Part shown: positions 36,707-46,500 of the stretch, piece after piece
Position numbering within the stretch: position 1 is the stretch's first letter
Layout of the letters: the number at the start of each line of letters is the position of its first letter
Source: Achromobacter sp. B7
GTDB taxonomy: Bacteria; Pseudomonadota; Gammaproteobacteria; Burkholderiales; Burkholderiaceae_B
DNA length: 64,000 nucleotides
NCBI RefSeq assembly: GCF_003600685.1
Contig: NZ_CP032084.1
Coordinates: forward strand, 1,302,001-1,366,000
Direction: 5' to 3'
Notes under the pieces: model-generated
Databases searched by the model: none
Told to the model about the DNA's origin: nothing
What the model saw: only the letters and a program-made list of their open reading frames with translations
Made by a program: the position numbers and the translations under genes

Positions 36707-38185
36707 ATGAAAGCAATGACGGTGTCGAACGCTTTTTTCCGGCGCTTTGTGGTGGCCGTGGCGGCGGGCGTATTCATGTCCACGGCCTACGTGCCCGTTG
36801 CGACGGCGCAGACCCCGACGGTCGCGCTGCCCGACTTCACGGGCATTGTTGAAAAAGCGGACCCCGCGGTCGTGAACATCCGCACGACCGCCACGGTGCC
36901 CGTGCGCGGCCCCGGTCCGGGCGGCGGCAGTGATCCGTACGAATTGTTCCGCTGGTTCTTCGGGCCAGACCTGCAGCCGCCGGGCGGGGGGCAATCGCCC
37001 ATGCCGCGCCAGCGTCCGCAGCCGCCCCAGCCTGAAGAGCGCACCGTGCCGCGTGGCGTGGGCTCCGGCTTTTTCATTTCGACCGACGGCTATATCCTGA
37101 CCAACAACCACGTGGTGGTTGACGCAACCGACATCTACGTCACGCTGACCGACGGCCGCGAATTCAAGGCCAAGGTGATCGGTACCGACGAACGCACCGA
37201 CGTGGCGCTCATCAAGATCGAAGCCAAGGACATGATTCCGCTGGTCATTGGCGACCCCAAGAAATTGAAGAAGGGCCAATGGGTACTGGCGATCGGCTCG
37301 CCGTTCGGCCTGGATTCCACCGTGACCTCCGGCATCGTCAGCGCAATCGGCCGCGATACCGGCGAATACCTGCCCTTCATCCAGACCGACGTTGCCGTCA
37401 ACCCCGGCAACTCGGGTGGGCCCCTGATCAATCTGGACGGCGAAGTGGTGGGCATCAATTCCCAGATCATCTCGCGTAGCGGTGGTTTCATGGGCATCTC
37501 GCTGGCCATCCCGATCGACGAAGCGATGCGCGTGGTTGACCAACTGCGCGCCACCGGCAAGGTCACGCGCGGACGCGTCGGCGTGCAGATCGGCGAAGTG
37601 GGCAAGGATGTGGCCGAAGCCATCGGCCTGCCCAAGGCCGAAGGCGCACTGGTCAGCAGCGTGGAAGCTGACGGCCCCGCTGAACAAGCGGGCGTGCAGC
37701 CGGGCGACGTGATCCTCAAGTTCAACAACGAGCCGATCAAGCGCTGGTCCGATCTGCCCCGTATCGTCGGCGAAACCAAGCCCGGCACGCGCGCTGACAT
37801 GCAAGTGTGGCGCAAGGGTAAGAACCTGACGCTGTCGGTCAAGGTGGGCGAGATTCCGACCGAGAAGGCGGCCGCTGCCGCGAAGAAGGCTGCGCCGGCG
37901 CCTGAAGTAACCAACGCGCTAGGCCTGGGCGTGGTCGATGTGCCGGCCGATGTCCAAAAGAAGCTGCGCATCAAGGGCGGCGTTCAGGTGAAGGTTGCCG
38001 AGGGCGCGGCGGCCAAGGCGGGCTTGCAGGAAGGCGACATTGTGTTGGCTCTGAACGACACCGATGTCACCGGCGCCAAGCAGTTCGGTGAACTGGTGGC
38101 CAAGTTGGACAAGAGCCGTTCCGCCGGTTTGCTGGTCCGCCGTGGCGAGCAGACTCAGTGGGTCGCGGTGCCCGCATCGAAGTAG
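36707..38185 (+). CDS. mucD: Periplasmic serine protease MucD (DegP family)
   Basis: HtrA-type protease/chaperone, 492 aa. It has a signal peptide, then a trypsin-like domain with catalytic triad His135 (NNHVV), Asp165 (RTDVALIK) and Ser236 (GNSGGPL), then two PDZ domains. A Pro/Gly/Gln-rich loop (residues about 65-110) precedes the triad. It degrades misfolded envelope proteins and lowers sigma-E activation. It is the fourth gene of the rpoE module and is followed by two hairpins. Confidence 0.95.
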   Translation: MKAMTVSNAFFRRFVVAVAAGVFMSTAYVPVATAQTPTVALPDFTGIVEKADPAVVNIRTTATVPVRGPGPGGGSDPYELFRWFFGPDLQPPGGGQSPMPRQRPQPPQPEERTVPRGVGSGFFISTDGYILTNNHVVVDATDIYVTLTDGREFKAKVIGTDERTDVALIKIEAKDMIPLVIGDPKKLKKGQWVLAIGSPFGLDSTVTSGIVSAIGRDTGEYLPFIQTDVAVNPGNSGGPLINLDGEVVGINSQIISRSGGFMGISLAIPIDEAMRVVDQLRATGKVTRGRVGVQIGEVGKDVAEAIGLPKAEGALVSSVEADGPAEQAGVQPGDVILKFNNEPIKRWSDLPRIVGETKPGTRADMQVWRKGKNLTLSVKVGEIPTEKAAAAAKKAAPAPEVTNALGLGVVDVPADVQKKLRIKGGVQVKVAEGAAAKAGLQEGDIVLALNDTDVTGAKQFGELVAKLDKSRSAGLLVRRGEQTQWVAVPASK

Positions 38186-38215
38186 GGCGGCTTCGGCCGG
38201 TTGGACCGCCTTTTT
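38186..38215 (+). terminator. Terminator after mucD
   Basis: GGCGG and CCGCC arms enclose an internal GC-rich loop and are followed by TTTTT directly after the mucD stop. Confidence 0.6.
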
Positions 38216-38280
38216 ACCCGGGGGCGGCCCACCGGCAGAAAAATTTGCCCAAGACCGGCTAAAATGGCTGGTTGCCGCAA

Positions 38281-38309
38281 GAGGGGGCGCTTGGGCGCCC
38301 CCTCGTTTT
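38281..38309 (+). terminator. Second hairpin terminator before lepA
   Basis: A perfect 10-bp stem GAGGGGGCGC / GCGCCCCCTC with a 4-base loop is followed by GTTTT. It separates the rpoE module from lepA. Confidence 0.75.
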
Positions 38310-38400
38310 GCCCGGGTTTCGTCCCGTCAGCGCCCCTCTCGTCAGCCGTGTCCTCGCAGGCGGCGGCGTCTTCCGGCTTATTGCCGAGTGTTCCGTCCCT

Positions 38401-38406
38401 TATAAT
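38401..38406 (+). promoter_or_regulatory. TATAAT box 7 bases before lepA
   Basis: A perfect -10 hexamer ends only 7 bases before the lepA ATG, with TTGCCG at 38381-38386 as a weak -35 (14-base spacer). If used, transcription would begin at or next to the start codon. No Shine-Dalgarno sequence lies between. Confidence 0.45.
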
Positions 38407-38413
38407 TTCAAGC

Positions 38414-40207
38414 ATGCAGCATATTCGCAACTTCTCCATCATTGCCCACATCGATCATGGCAAATCGACCTTGGCCGATCGCTTGATCCAGCGCTGCGGC
38501 GGATTGGCGGATCGCGAAATGTCGGCGCAGGTGCTCGATTCCATGGAAATCGAGCGCGAGCGCGGCATCACCATCAAGGCCCAGACCGCCGCCCTGCAAT
38601 ACAAGGCGAACGACGGCAAGGTCTATAACCTGAACCTGATCGACACCCCGGGGCACGTGGACTTCTCGTATGAAGTCAGCCGCTCGTTGTCGGCATGCGA
38701 AGGCGCGCTGCTGGTGGTGGATGCGTCCCAGGGCGTGGAAGCGCAGACGGTCGCCAACTGCTACACCGCCATCGAGCTGGGCGTGGAAGTGGTGCCCGTC
38801 CTGAACAAGATGGACCTGCCCCAGGCCGACCCCGAAGGCGCGCGCCAGGAAGTGGAAGACGTCATCGGCATCGATGCGTCGGAAGCCGTGCTGGCCAGCG
38901 CCAAGACCGGCATGGGCATTGACGAAATCCTGGAAACCATCGTGGCCCGCGTGCCGGCGCCCAAGGGTGACCCGGAAGCGCCGCTGCAAGCGCTGATCAT
39001 CGACTCGTGGTTCGACAACTACGTGGGCGTGGTCATGCTGGTGCGCATCATCAACGGCGTGCTCAAGCCCAAGGACAAGATCCTGCTGATGGCGTCCGGC
39101 GCCACCCACCTGTGCGAGCAGACCGGGGTGTTCACGCCCAAGTCGCAGCAGCGCCCGCACCTGTCGGCGGGCGAGGTCGGCTTCATCATCGCCGGCATCA
39201 AGCAGCTGGAAGACGCCAAGGTAGGCGACACGGTCACGCTGGCCAACAAGCCCGCGCCGTCCGCGCTGCCCGGTTTCAAGGAAGTGAAGCCCCAGGTGTT
39301 CGCCGGCCTGTATCCCGTCGAAAGCTCCGAATACGACCAGCTGCGTGATTCGCTCGACAAGCTCAAGCTGAACGATGCCGCGCTGATGTTCGAACCCGAA
39401 GTCTCGCAAGCGCTGGGCTTTGGTTTCCGCTGCGGCTTCCTGGGCCTGCTGCACATGGAAATCGTGCAAGAGCGCCTGGAACGCGAATTCGACATGGACA
39501 TCATCACTACCGCGCCGTCGGTGGTGTATGAAGTCGAGCAGCGTGATGGCTCCGTGATTACCGTGGAGAGCCCGTCGCGCATGCCTGAAGTCGGCAAGAT
39601 CCAGGACATTCGCGAACCTATCGTGAAGGTCACGCTGTTCATGCCGCAGGATTATGTCGGCCCGGTGATGACGCTGTGCAATAACAAGCGCGGCTCGCAG
39701 GTCAACATGAGCTACCACGGCCGCCAGGTGCACCTGGTATACGAGATTCCGCTGGCCGAAATCGTGCTGGATTTCTTCGACAAGCTCAAGTCGGTGTCGC
39801 GTGGCTACGCCTCGATGGACTATGAATTCCTGGAATACCGCTCGGCCGACGTCGTGCGTGTGGACCTGCTAATCAATAACGACCGCGTCGACGCGCTGGC
39901 CGTGATCGTCCACCGCAGCAACGCGCGCCATCGCGCTCGCGACGTTGTGACCCGCATGCGCGGCCTGATTCCGCGCCAGATGTTCGACGTGGTGATCCAG
40001 GCCGCAATCGGCGCCGAAATCATCGCCCGCGAAAACGTCAAGGCGTTGCGCAAGAACGTGCTGGCCAAGTGCTACGGCGGCGACATCTCGCGCAAGAAGA
40101 AGCTGCTTGAAAAGCAGAAGGCCGGCAAGAAGCGCATGAAGCAGGTGGGTAGCGTTGAGATTCCGCAGGAGGCGTTCCTGGCCATCCTGCAAGTGGAAGA
40201 CAAGTAG
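38414..40207 (+). CDS. lepA: Elongation factor 4 (LepA)
   Basis: Ribosome-dependent GTPase that affects translocation and initiation, 597 aa. G-domain motifs [21 protein letters not shown] and NKMDLPQ are present, and the LepA-specific C-terminal domain ([29 protein letters not shown]) confirms EF4 rather than EF-G. The ATG at 38414 gives [16 protein letters not shown], the canonical start; the upstream extension overlaps terminators. No ribosome-binding site is visible. lepB follows after 23 bases. Confidence 0.98.
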   Translation: MQHIRNFSIIAHIDHGKSTLADRLIQRCGGLADREMSAQVLDSMEIERERGITIKAQTAALQYKANDGKVYNLNLIDTPGHVDFSYEVSRSLSACEGALLVVDASQGVEAQTVANCYTAIELGVEVVPVLNKMDLPQADPEGARQEVEDVIGIDASEAVLASAKTGMGIDEILETIVARVPAPKGDPEAPLQALIIDSWFDNYVGVVMLVRIINGVLKPKDKILLMASGATHLCEQTGVFTPKSQQRPHLSAGEVGFIIAGIKQLEDAKVGDTVTLANKPAPSALPGFKEVKPQVFAGLYPVESSEYDQLRDSLDKLKLNDAALMFEPEVSQALGFGFRCGFLGLLHMEIVQERLEREFDMDIITTAPSVVYEVEQRDGSVITVESPSRMPEVGKIQDIREPIVKVTLFMPQDYVGPVMTLCNNKRGSQVNMSYHGRQVHLVYEIPLAEIVLDFFDKLKSVSRGYASMDYEFLEYRSADVVRVDLLINNDRVDALAVIVHRSNARHRARDVVTRMRGLIPRQMFDVVIQAAIGAEIIARENVKALRKNVLAKCYGGDISRKKKLLEKQKAGKKRMKQVGSVEIPQEAFLAILQVEDK

Positions 40208-40230
40208 AACCAAAAGAAGGCGGTTAGCTG

Positions 40231-41115
40231 ATGAGTTGGAACTTTGCCCTGATCCTGTTTGTTCTGCTGGTCTTGACCGGCATTATCTGGGTGCTTGATC
40301 TGGCGGTGCTGCGGCGTGGCCGTGAAGCGCGGGCCCAAGCGGCAATGGCGCAGTACGATGCGGCGCTGATCGGGGACGCGCAAGAAGCCGAACGCCTGCG
40401 CCGCGAAGCCGGTGACGTGGCGCGCCGCGTGCCCTGGTGGGTGGAATACGCCGTCAGCTTTTTCCCCGTCATCCTGTTCGTGTTCATGCTGCGTTCGTTC
40501 GTGGTCGAGCCGTTTCGGATACCTTCGGGCTCGATGCTGCCGACGCTGCAATCGGGCGACCTGATCCTGGTGAACAAGTTCAGCTATGGCTTGCGCCTGC
40601 CGGTGATCGACAAGAAGGTCGTGGATATCGGCAAGCCCCAGCGCGGCGACGTCTTCGTGTTCCGTTATCCCGTGGATCCGGACGTGGACTACATCAAGCG
40701 CGTGGTCGGCCTGCCGGGCGACGAGATCGCTTATCTGGACAAAAAACTGTATGTGAACGGCACCCTGGTGCCTCACGTTCGCGACGGCGACTACTTCGAG
40801 CCGGATCGTGTGTCGTATATCGCACAATATAAAGAGAAGTTGGGCGACGTTGAGCACAAGATACTGCTAGATGAGAACAAGCCGCAGGATTATTCGCCCA
40901 TGTGGCAATTTCCTCACCGCGAAAACTGCCAATACAGCCGCAATGGGGTACGCTGCAAAGTACCCGAAGGCAGTTATTTCGCCATGGGCGATAATCGGGA
41001 CAACAGCGCGGACAGCCGTTATTGGGGCTTCGTACCTGAGGCCAATATCGTCGGACGCGCGTTCTTCATCTGGATGAATTTCAGCGATCTCAGCCGCATC
41101 GGCCGGTTCAACTGA
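40231..41115 (+). CDS. lepB: Signal peptidase I
   Basis: Membrane serine/lysine peptidase that removes signal peptides; 294 aa. Two N-terminal hydrophobic helices are followed by the periplasmic catalytic domain with Ser101 (PSGSMLPTL) and Lys156 ([14 protein letters not shown]). Box E reads [15 protein letters not shown]. It lies between lepA and rnc, the standard order, and starts 2 bases before rnc in the same operon. Confidence 0.97.
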   Translation: MSWNFALILFVLLVLTGIIWVLDLAVLRRGREARAQAAMAQYDAALIGDAQEAERLRREAGDVARRVPWWVEYAVSFFPVILFVFMLRSFVVEPFRIPSGSMLPTLQSGDLILVNKFSYGLRLPVIDKKVVDIGKPQRGDVFVFRYPVDPDVDYIKRVVGLPGDEIAYLDKKLYVNGTLVPHVRDGDYFEPDRVSYIAQYKEKLGDVEHKILLDENKPQDYSPMWQFPHRENCQYSRNGVRCKVPEGSYFAMGDNRDNSADSRYWGFVPEANIVGRAFFIWMNFSDLSRIGRFN

Positions 41116-41117
41116 TT

Positions 41118-41879
41118 ATGTCGCTAGCCACGCTAGAAAACCGCCTGGATCACCACTTCGGTGATCCAGCCTTGCTTGAACAGGCACTGACGCATCGCAG
41201 TCACGGTGCGCGCCACAACGAGCGCTTGGAATTCCTTGGGGATTCCGTGCTGAACTTCGTCGTGGCGGCGATGCTGTTTGAACGCTATTCCAAAATCGAC
41301 GAAGGCGATCTGTCGCGGCTGCGGGCCAACCTGGTCAAGCAGGCCTCGCTGGCGGACATCGCCCAACGCCTCGAACTGTCGCAGTATCTGCGCCTGGGCG
41401 AAGGTGAATTGAAAAGCGGTGGCTTCCGTCGGCCATCGATTCTTGCGGACACGGTCGAGGCGCTGTTTGGCGCCGTCTTCCTGGATGCTGGCTTTGAGGC
41501 CGCGCGCCGCGTGATCGTGCGCCAGTACCAACCGGTGCTGGCCTCGGTTGACCCAAAAACGCTGGGCAAGGACGCCAAGACCTTGCTGCAGGAATTCCTG
41601 CAAGGCCGCAAGCTGGCGCTGCCGTTGTACACGGTGGTGGCCACGCATGGCGCGGCCCACAGCCAGCAGTTCGAAGTCGAGTGCGCCATCCCGGCGCTCG
41701 AGATCAAGGTTACGGCGCCCGGCGCCAGCCGCCGCGCCGCCGAGCAGTCGGCGGCCAAGCTGGCTTTGGAGGCTGCGCTGGCTATCAGCCCCGCCACCAA
41801 GGCTGCCCGCAAGTCGGGCAAGGCGCGCAAAACCGCGCAATTGTCGCTGCCCGTGGCAGTGGCTCAAGAGACTAAATGA
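41118..41879 (+). CDS. rnc: Ribonuclease III
   Basis: Double-strand-specific endoribonuclease for rRNA and mRNA processing, 253 aa. The signature [12 protein letters not shown] and the later [13 protein letters not shown] contain the acidic metal ligands. The C-terminal double-stranded RNA-binding domain ([22 protein letters not shown]...) is complete, with a Lys/Ala-rich tail of about 25 residues beyond it. It overlaps era by 4 bases. Confidence 0.97.
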   Translation: MSLATLENRLDHHFGDPALLEQALTHRSHGARHNERLEFLGDSVLNFVVAAMLFERYSKIDEGDLSRLRANLVKQASLADIAQRLELSQYLRLGEGELKSGGFRRPSILADTVEALFGAVFLDAGFEAARRVIVRQYQPVLASVDPKTLGKDAKTLLQEFLQGRKLALPLYTVVATHGAAHSQQFEVECAIPALEIKVTAPGASRRAAEQSAAKLALEAALAISPATKAARKSGKARKTAQLSLPVAVAQETK

Positions 41880-42766
41880 GCGATACCCCTTTTCGTACCG
41901 GCTTTGTTGCCATCGTTGGCCGTCCCAATGTGGGCAAGTCCACGCTGACCAATGCCCTGATCGGTTCCAAGATCTCCATCGTGTCGCGCAAGGCGCAGAC
42001 CACGCGCCACCGTATCCACGGCGTGCTGACTCGCGAGCACGAGCAATTCGTTTTCGTTGATACCCCGGGATTCCAGACGCGTCATGGCGGCGCCATGAAC
42101 CGCATGATGAACCGCGTGGTGACGCAGGCTTTGGCCGACGTCGACGTGGTGGTGCACGTGGTGGAAGCCGGTAAATGGTCCGAAGGCGATGCGAAGCTGT
42201 TGCCGCTGTTGCCGAACCCCGAGCGCACCATTCTGGTCGTCTCCAAGATCGACCAAATGAAGAACCGCGACGACCTGTTCGCGTTCGTCTCCAAGATCAT
42301 GGCGCTGCACCCCTTTGGCGCCGTGGTGCCCGTCAGCGCCACCAAGAACCAGCAGCTGGACCAGTTGCTGGAAGAAATCGCCACGCGCCTGCCGGAAGGC
42401 GAGGCGATGTTCGAAGAAGACACCCTGACCGACCGCCCCATGCGCTTCATCGCCGCCGAACTGGTGCGCGAGAAGATCTTCCGCCTGGTCGGCGACGAAC
42501 TGCCCTACGGCTGTACCGTTGTCATCGAGCAATGGGAAGAAACCGCCAAGGGTGCCAGCATCAACGCCTGCGTGGTGGTCGAGCGCGACAGCCACAAGCC
42601 GATTCTGCTGGGCGCGGGCGGCATGCACATGAAGCGTATCGCCACGGAGGCGCGGCAAGACATCGCCAAGCTGCTGGACAAGCCCGTGCACCTGGAGGTC
42701 TACATCAAGGTGCGCAAGGGCTGGTCCGACCGCGAGGGTGCGCTCCGCGATCTGGGTTATGAGTAG
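41876..42766 (+). CDS. era: GTPase Era
   Basis: Essential GTPase for 30S ribosome maturation, 296 aa. G1 [11 protein letters not shown]3 DTPGF and G4 SKID are present; the C-terminal KH domain ([21 protein letters not shown]) binds the 16S rRNA 3-prime end. Its ATG overlaps the rnc stop, and recO begins inside its last codons, giving an 8-base overlap. Confidence 0.97.
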   Translation: MSDTPFRTGFVAIVGRPNVGKSTLTNALIGSKISIVSRKAQTTRHRIHGVLTREHEQFVFVDTPGFQTRHGGAMNRMMNRVVTQALADVDVVVHVVEAGKWSEGDAKLLPLLPNPERTILVVSKIDQMKNRDDLFAFVSKIMALHPFGAVVPVSATKNQQLDQLLEEIATRLPEGEAMFEEDTLTDRPMRFIAAELVREKIFRLVGDELPYGCTVVIEQWEETAKGASINACVVVERDSHKPILLGAGGMHMKRIATEARQDIAKLLDKPVHLEVYIKVRKGWSDREGALRDLGYE

Positions 42767-43346
42767 ACGGGCGCCTCGCGTCCAGGATCGCCCGGGCTTT
42801 ATGTTGCACGCCACCGCGTGGCGTGAAACCTCCCTTATTGTTCAGACTTTTTCCCGCGATCATGGCTGTGTGGCCATGGTCGCCAAGGGCGCCAAGCGCC
42901 CTTATTCGGTGCTGCGTCCTGTGTTGTCGGCCTTTCAGCCCTTGCTGCTGTCCTGGACCGGCAATGGCGAAGTCAAGACACTGACGCGCGCCGAGATCGC
43001 TGGCATCCGTCCGCTGACGGGCACAGCGCTGATGTCCGCCTGGTACATGAACGAGCTACTGCTGCGCTTGCTGCCTCGCGAAGACGCGCACCCCTTGCTG
43101 TTCGACGCCTACGACATGGCGTTGCAGCAGTTGTCCAACGGCACGCGTGCCGCCGGCGCGCTGCGCCGCTTTGAATGGACGCTGCTGCGCGAAACGGGTT
43201 ATGGCGTGGATGAACAAGCACCGGATTTCGACGACACCACGATCGAGCCCGCGCTGCGGCGTGACCTGCGAGAGCGCCTGGCCGAGATCCTGGCCGGCCG
43301 CCCCTTGTCGACCCGCCGCGTCCTGATGGACCTGCAACGCATCTAG
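42759..43346 (+). CDS. recO: DNA repair protein RecO (shortened)
   Basis: RecF-pathway mediator that helps load RecA, 195 aa from the ATG inside the end of era. The OB-fold N-terminus (GFMLHATAWRETSLIVQTFSRDHG, MVAKGAKRPYSVLRPVL) and the helical YMNELLLRLL region are conserved. The C-terminal ending (LAGRPLSTRRVLMDL) aligns with the family end. About 45 residues that follow LGYGxxF in E. coli RecO (including a CxxxGE-type segment) are missing, so the protein is internally compact rather than truncated. Confidence 0.88.
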   Translation: MSRRAPRVQDRPGFMLHATAWRETSLIVQTFSRDHGCVAMVAKGAKRPYSVLRPVLSAFQPLLLSWTGNGEVKTLTRAEIAGIRPLTGTALMSAWYMNELLLRLLPREDAHPLLFDAYDMALQQLSNGTRAAGALRRFEWTLLRETGYGVDEQAPDFDDTTIEPALRRDLRERLAEILAGRPLSTRRVLMDLQRI

Positions 43347-43362
43347 CGCGCGGCGCGGCACC

Positions 43363-44271
43363 ATGACCTTCACGCTAAAACAGGTCGAGACCTTTCGCAC
43401 TGTCTACGAAACGGAAAGCGTGACGGCTGCGGCACGGCGACTGGATGTGTCGCCCGCCACGGTCAGCGCCACCTTGGCCGCGCTGGAAGCCAGCATTGAA
43501 CTGCGCCTGTTCGAACGCGTGCGCCAACGCATGCAGCGCACGCCCGAAGCCACTTTGCTCTACGAAGAAATCCGCCGCCTGAACGTCGGCCTGGAAAGCC
43601 TGGGCCGCAAGATCCGGGCCATACGCGGGGCCGCGCAACCGCGGCTTCGCATCGGCTGCATCCATGCCTACGGCGGGGCTATCGTCAGCGAGTCGATCTC
43701 GCGCTTTCGCACGCGTTATCCCGACACGCCGCTGTACTTGCAAATCCGCGACTCCAATACCTTGCGCGACATGGTGGTGTCGGGCGAGCTGGACCTGGCG
43801 GTGGTGGCGGACGAATCCGAACTGGAAGGCCTGCGCGGCCATCGGCTGGCAAGCTTGCGCGCGGTGGCGGTGTTTCCCGCCGGACACGCGCTGGCGCGCC
43901 TGGAACAGGTGGACTTTGCCCAGCTGACCGACGTCGATGTGATTGCCTTGAACGCCGAGGACGGGTCGCGCAAGCGCCTGGATGCGCTGTTGCGGCAAGC
44001 GGGTCACAGCCTGAAGGTGGCGATTGAAACTCCGTATTCCAGCACCGTCTGCCAGTTGGCCTTGGCCGGGCACGGGGTCGGCATCGCCAACCCCGCGACG
44101 GCGGTAGGCATGGAAGCCGCGGGCCTGTGTTATCGCCCGCTGACGGCACCCGTGCATTTTGAATGCCACATGATTCTGCATGGCAGCCGGCCCTTGTCCG
44201 AAGCCGGGAAATTCTGGGCCACTTGCCTGCGCGGCGCGCTGGCCCCGCTGGTGGATCGGTTTGGCGTTTGA
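43363..44271 (+). CDS. LysR-family transcriptional regulator
   Basis: 302 aa with an N-terminal winged helix-turn-helix (LKQVETFRTVYETESVTAAARRLDVSPATVSATLAALEASI) and a periplasmic-binding-like effector domain. The PATVSATL recognition helix is LysR-like. It is separated from the convergent PLP-enzyme gene by 96 bases. In relatives recO is followed by pdxJ; here this regulator takes that place. Its target cannot be read directly; the leftward catabolic run downstream is a candidate. Confidence 0.85.
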   Translation: MTFTLKQVETFRTVYETESVTAAARRLDVSPATVSATLAALEASIELRLFERVRQRMQRTPEATLLYEEIRRLNVGLESLGRKIRAIRGAAQPRLRIGCIHAYGGAIVSESISRFRTRYPDTPLYLQIRDSNTLRDMVVSGELDLAVVADESELEGLRGHRLASLRAVAVFPAGHALARLEQVDFAQLTDVDVIALNAEDGSRKRLDALLRQAGHSLKVAIETPYSSTVCQLALAGHGVGIANPATAVGMEAAGLCYRPLTAPVHFECHMILHGSRPLSEAGKFWATCLRGALAPLVDRFGV

Positions 44272-44367
44272 TTTGACGTCGTTGCTGGCCGGGAAATTCA
44301 GCTTCGGCGCGTGGCCGAAGACTTCTGCCCCGTAGCGGCCCGACGTCAGTCCGGCCAGTGGGGGCCG

Positions 44368-45468
44368 TCAGCCCCGGCGCCCGTCGGATGTCAACATCAA
44401 CACCACTGACGATTCAGCGTCCAGCACGCCCGAGCGGCGTAGCTGCGACACCGCCGCCAACGCCGCGGCCGATGACAGTTCGGTGCTGATGCCACGGCGC
44501 TCAAGCCGTTGTTGCGCGGCGGCGGCAGCGGCATCGGAAACGTCCACCGGGGTGCCGCCCGAGCGGGCCAAGGCTTCCAGTGATTGCAACGTGCAGGTGC
44601 CGCCCGCGATGGAGTATTGCTGGGTGGCCATTTCCCACAGGCCGCGCGCATCGCCCGTTGCGCGCGCGCGCGACAGGCGTGCATAGGGCTCGACGGCGTG
44701 CAGGCGAGGCAGGCGCGCGATGCGTCCGCTTTGCAGCAAATGCTGCCAGCCCAGCAAGATGCCCCACAGCAGATCGCCTCGCGCGGTGGGCACGATGATG
44801 TCGGTGGGCGTGGCGCAAACGTTCAGGATTTCGGTGGCGATGGGCTTGTAGCCTTCGACGCCATAGGGATGCGTGCCGACGGGGGGATTCAGATAATTGG
44901 TGCCCGCGAACGCGCCGTGATTGCGGCACAGGTCCTCAACGTAGGGCCAGCGCGCCAGGCTGTCTTCGAACGCACGAAGACGGGCGCCGAAGCGTTCCAT
45001 GGCTTCACGCTGCAAGGGCGGGCAGTTTTGGGTAATGGCGATATCCGCCTGCAAGCCGGCGGCGGCGCAGTAGGCCGCAATCGATACCCCGGCGTTGCCG
45101 CTGGAAGCCGCAGCCACGCGCGTCGCCCCAGCCAAGAGGGCCCGTGATATCAACTGGGCCGCCATGCGGTCCTTGTGGCTGCCTGTGGGGTTGGCGCTTT
45201 CGCACTTGAGCCATAGCTTGCCGATGCCTTCGGCGTCGGCAAGGTCGGGCGCCTCCAGGCAAGGCGTATCGCCTTCGCCCAAGGTCACCGCTTGAAGAAC
45301 GGGCAGTGGCATGACGTTGCCGCTCTCCGTGGCGTCGTAGCGGCATTCCAGCGTGGCGGGGTGGCCGGCGGCAAGGCAGCTGGGGCAGCCTTCGGCGTAG
45401 TCGCCGGGCGCCCACAGGGTGGCGCAGCGGATGCAGCGCAGGTCGGTCAATCTGGGGTTCATCTGCAT
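44368..45468 (-). CDS. Threonine-synthase-like PLP enzyme
   Basis: Fold-type II PLP enzyme, 366 aa. An N-terminal zinc-ribbon-like stretch (CIRC ... CPSC) precedes the catalytic domain. Lys99 in NPTGSHKDR is the PLP lysine, and the SSGNAGVS loop binds phosphate. It resembles threonine synthase but lies in a catabolic context, so it may be a threonine-synthase-like lyase or dehydratase acting on a related beta- or gamma-substituted amino acid. It starts 2 bases after the M14 gene stop, so it is tightly coupled to it. The substrate is unknown. Confidence 0.75.
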   Translation of the reverse strand: MQMNPRLTDLRCIRCATLWAPGDYAEGCPSCLAAGHPATLECRYDATESGNVMPLPVLQAVTLGEGDTPCLEAPDLADAEGIGKLWLKCESANPTGSHKDRMAAQLISRALLAGATRVAAASSGNAGVSIAAYCAAAGLQADIAITQNCPPLQREAMERFGARLRAFEDSLARWPYVEDLCRNHGAFAGTNYLNPPVGTHPYGVEGYKPIATEILNVCATPTDIIVPTARGDLLWGILLGWQHLLQSGRIARLPRLHAVEPYARLSRARATGDARGLWEMATQQYSIAGGTCTLQSLEALARSGGTPVDVSDAAAAAAQQRLERRGISTELSSAAALAAVSQLRRSGVLDAESSVVLMLTSDGRRG

Positions 45469-45470
45469 AG

Positions 45471-46451
45471 TCAGTATTTTGACGCTAGGGAGTCCAGGGG
45501 TAGGGCGGGGGCCACTTGCAGCAGGCAGTCGCCGTCGTCGCTGCGCGCGATGGCGCGCAGGCAAACCACCGTGCCGGCTTGCGGCGCGTAGAGCGGCCGC
45601 GCGGGGATATCCGGGCGCGCGGGTTCGATCAGGCGGCCGATCGGCTGATCCGCCGTCACCGCCTGCCCAAGCTCGACGCCGGGCACGAACACGCCGGGTT
45701 CGCCGGCGCGCAGCGTGGCGGCCGGCGCGTCCAGGTCATAGAGGCGGACGTCCCGATTCGCCGGAACAGGGGGGGCGGGCAATAGCCCCAGTTCGGCAAG
45801 GCAGCCCAGCAAGCCGTTGCGGCAGCCGTCGACCAGCGCGCCGCGAGTCTGCCTGCCCCCGCCGATTTCGGCGCTTAGACGCAGCACGCCGTGGCGGCTG
45901 GCGGTGGCGGGCATCGAACCTGCCTCGTTGCCGCGAAAGAACACACAGTCGGGAAAGCCGAACGCGCGGGCCAGGGCTGGCAGGCGTTCCTCATAGGCGT
46001 CGTTGCCGTAACGCGTGATCACCGATGAAGGCAGGTAGCAGAGCGAGGCGCCGCCGCTGTGCACGTCGACCATGGCCTGGATGCGGGGCAGCAGCCGTGC
46101 TTCCAGGGCCGCCGCCACGCTTTCCGTATAGCCGCGCGCCGGCGCGCCCAGGAACGCGCGATTCAAGTTGCCGCCGTCGCTGGGCGACAGACGCGTGCCG
46201 GCCAGAGAGGCCTCGGCATTGACGGCCGGCAGCAGGTATACCGTGCCATGTTGCAGCATGCCGGGAAGTTGCTGCCACAGGTCGAGGATGGCGGCCTGGC
46301 CTTCCCATTCATCGCCATGCACGCCGGCAATCAAGGCCACGGCCGGGCCTGGTCCGGCCTCGATGCGCAGTACCGGCACGGTGACGCGGCGATAAGCCGA
46401 GTCATTGGTCGCGGCGGCAACAGAGAAGTCTTCCCGGCTTACGCGGACCAT
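45471..46451 (-). CDS. M14-type N-acyl amino acid deacylase (AstE/AspA family)
   Basis: Succinylglutamate desuccinylase/aspartoacylase-family metallohydrolase, 326 aa. The zinc motif AGVHGDEWEG (H-x2-E) and the later VDVHSGG provide ligands; the C-terminal half has the beta-rich domain typical of the family. Such enzymes remove acyl groups from acylated amino acids. It resembles DoeB-type N-acetyl-diaminobutyrate deacetylases in layout, but the assignment is open. It is coupled to the PLP enzyme downstream and follows the Bug binding protein. Confidence 0.78.
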   Translation of the reverse strand: MVRVSREDFSVAAATNDSAYRRVTVPVLRIEAGPGPAVALIAGVHGDEWEGQAAILDLWQQLPGMLQHGTVYLLPAVNAEASLAGTRLSPSDGGNLNRAFLGAPARGYTESVAAALEARLLPRIQAMVDVHSGGASLCYLPSSVITRYGNDAYEERLPALARAFGFPDCVFFRGNEAGSMPATASRHGVLRLSAEIGGGRQTRGALVDGCRNGLLGCLAELGLLPAPPVPANRDVRLYDLDAPAATLRAGEPGVFVPGVELGQAVTADQPIGRLIEPARPDIPARPLYAPQAGTVVCLRAIARSDDGDCLLQVAPALPLDSLASKY

Positions 46452-46500
46452 GCTTCGGCTCCGGCGGCTCCGGCGGCTCTGGTGGCGGGGCGCGCGCCGG

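Noticed and set aside
42759..43346. recO as a pseudogene
   Set aside because: The frame is intact, both family ends are present and the missing part is an in-frame internal segment.
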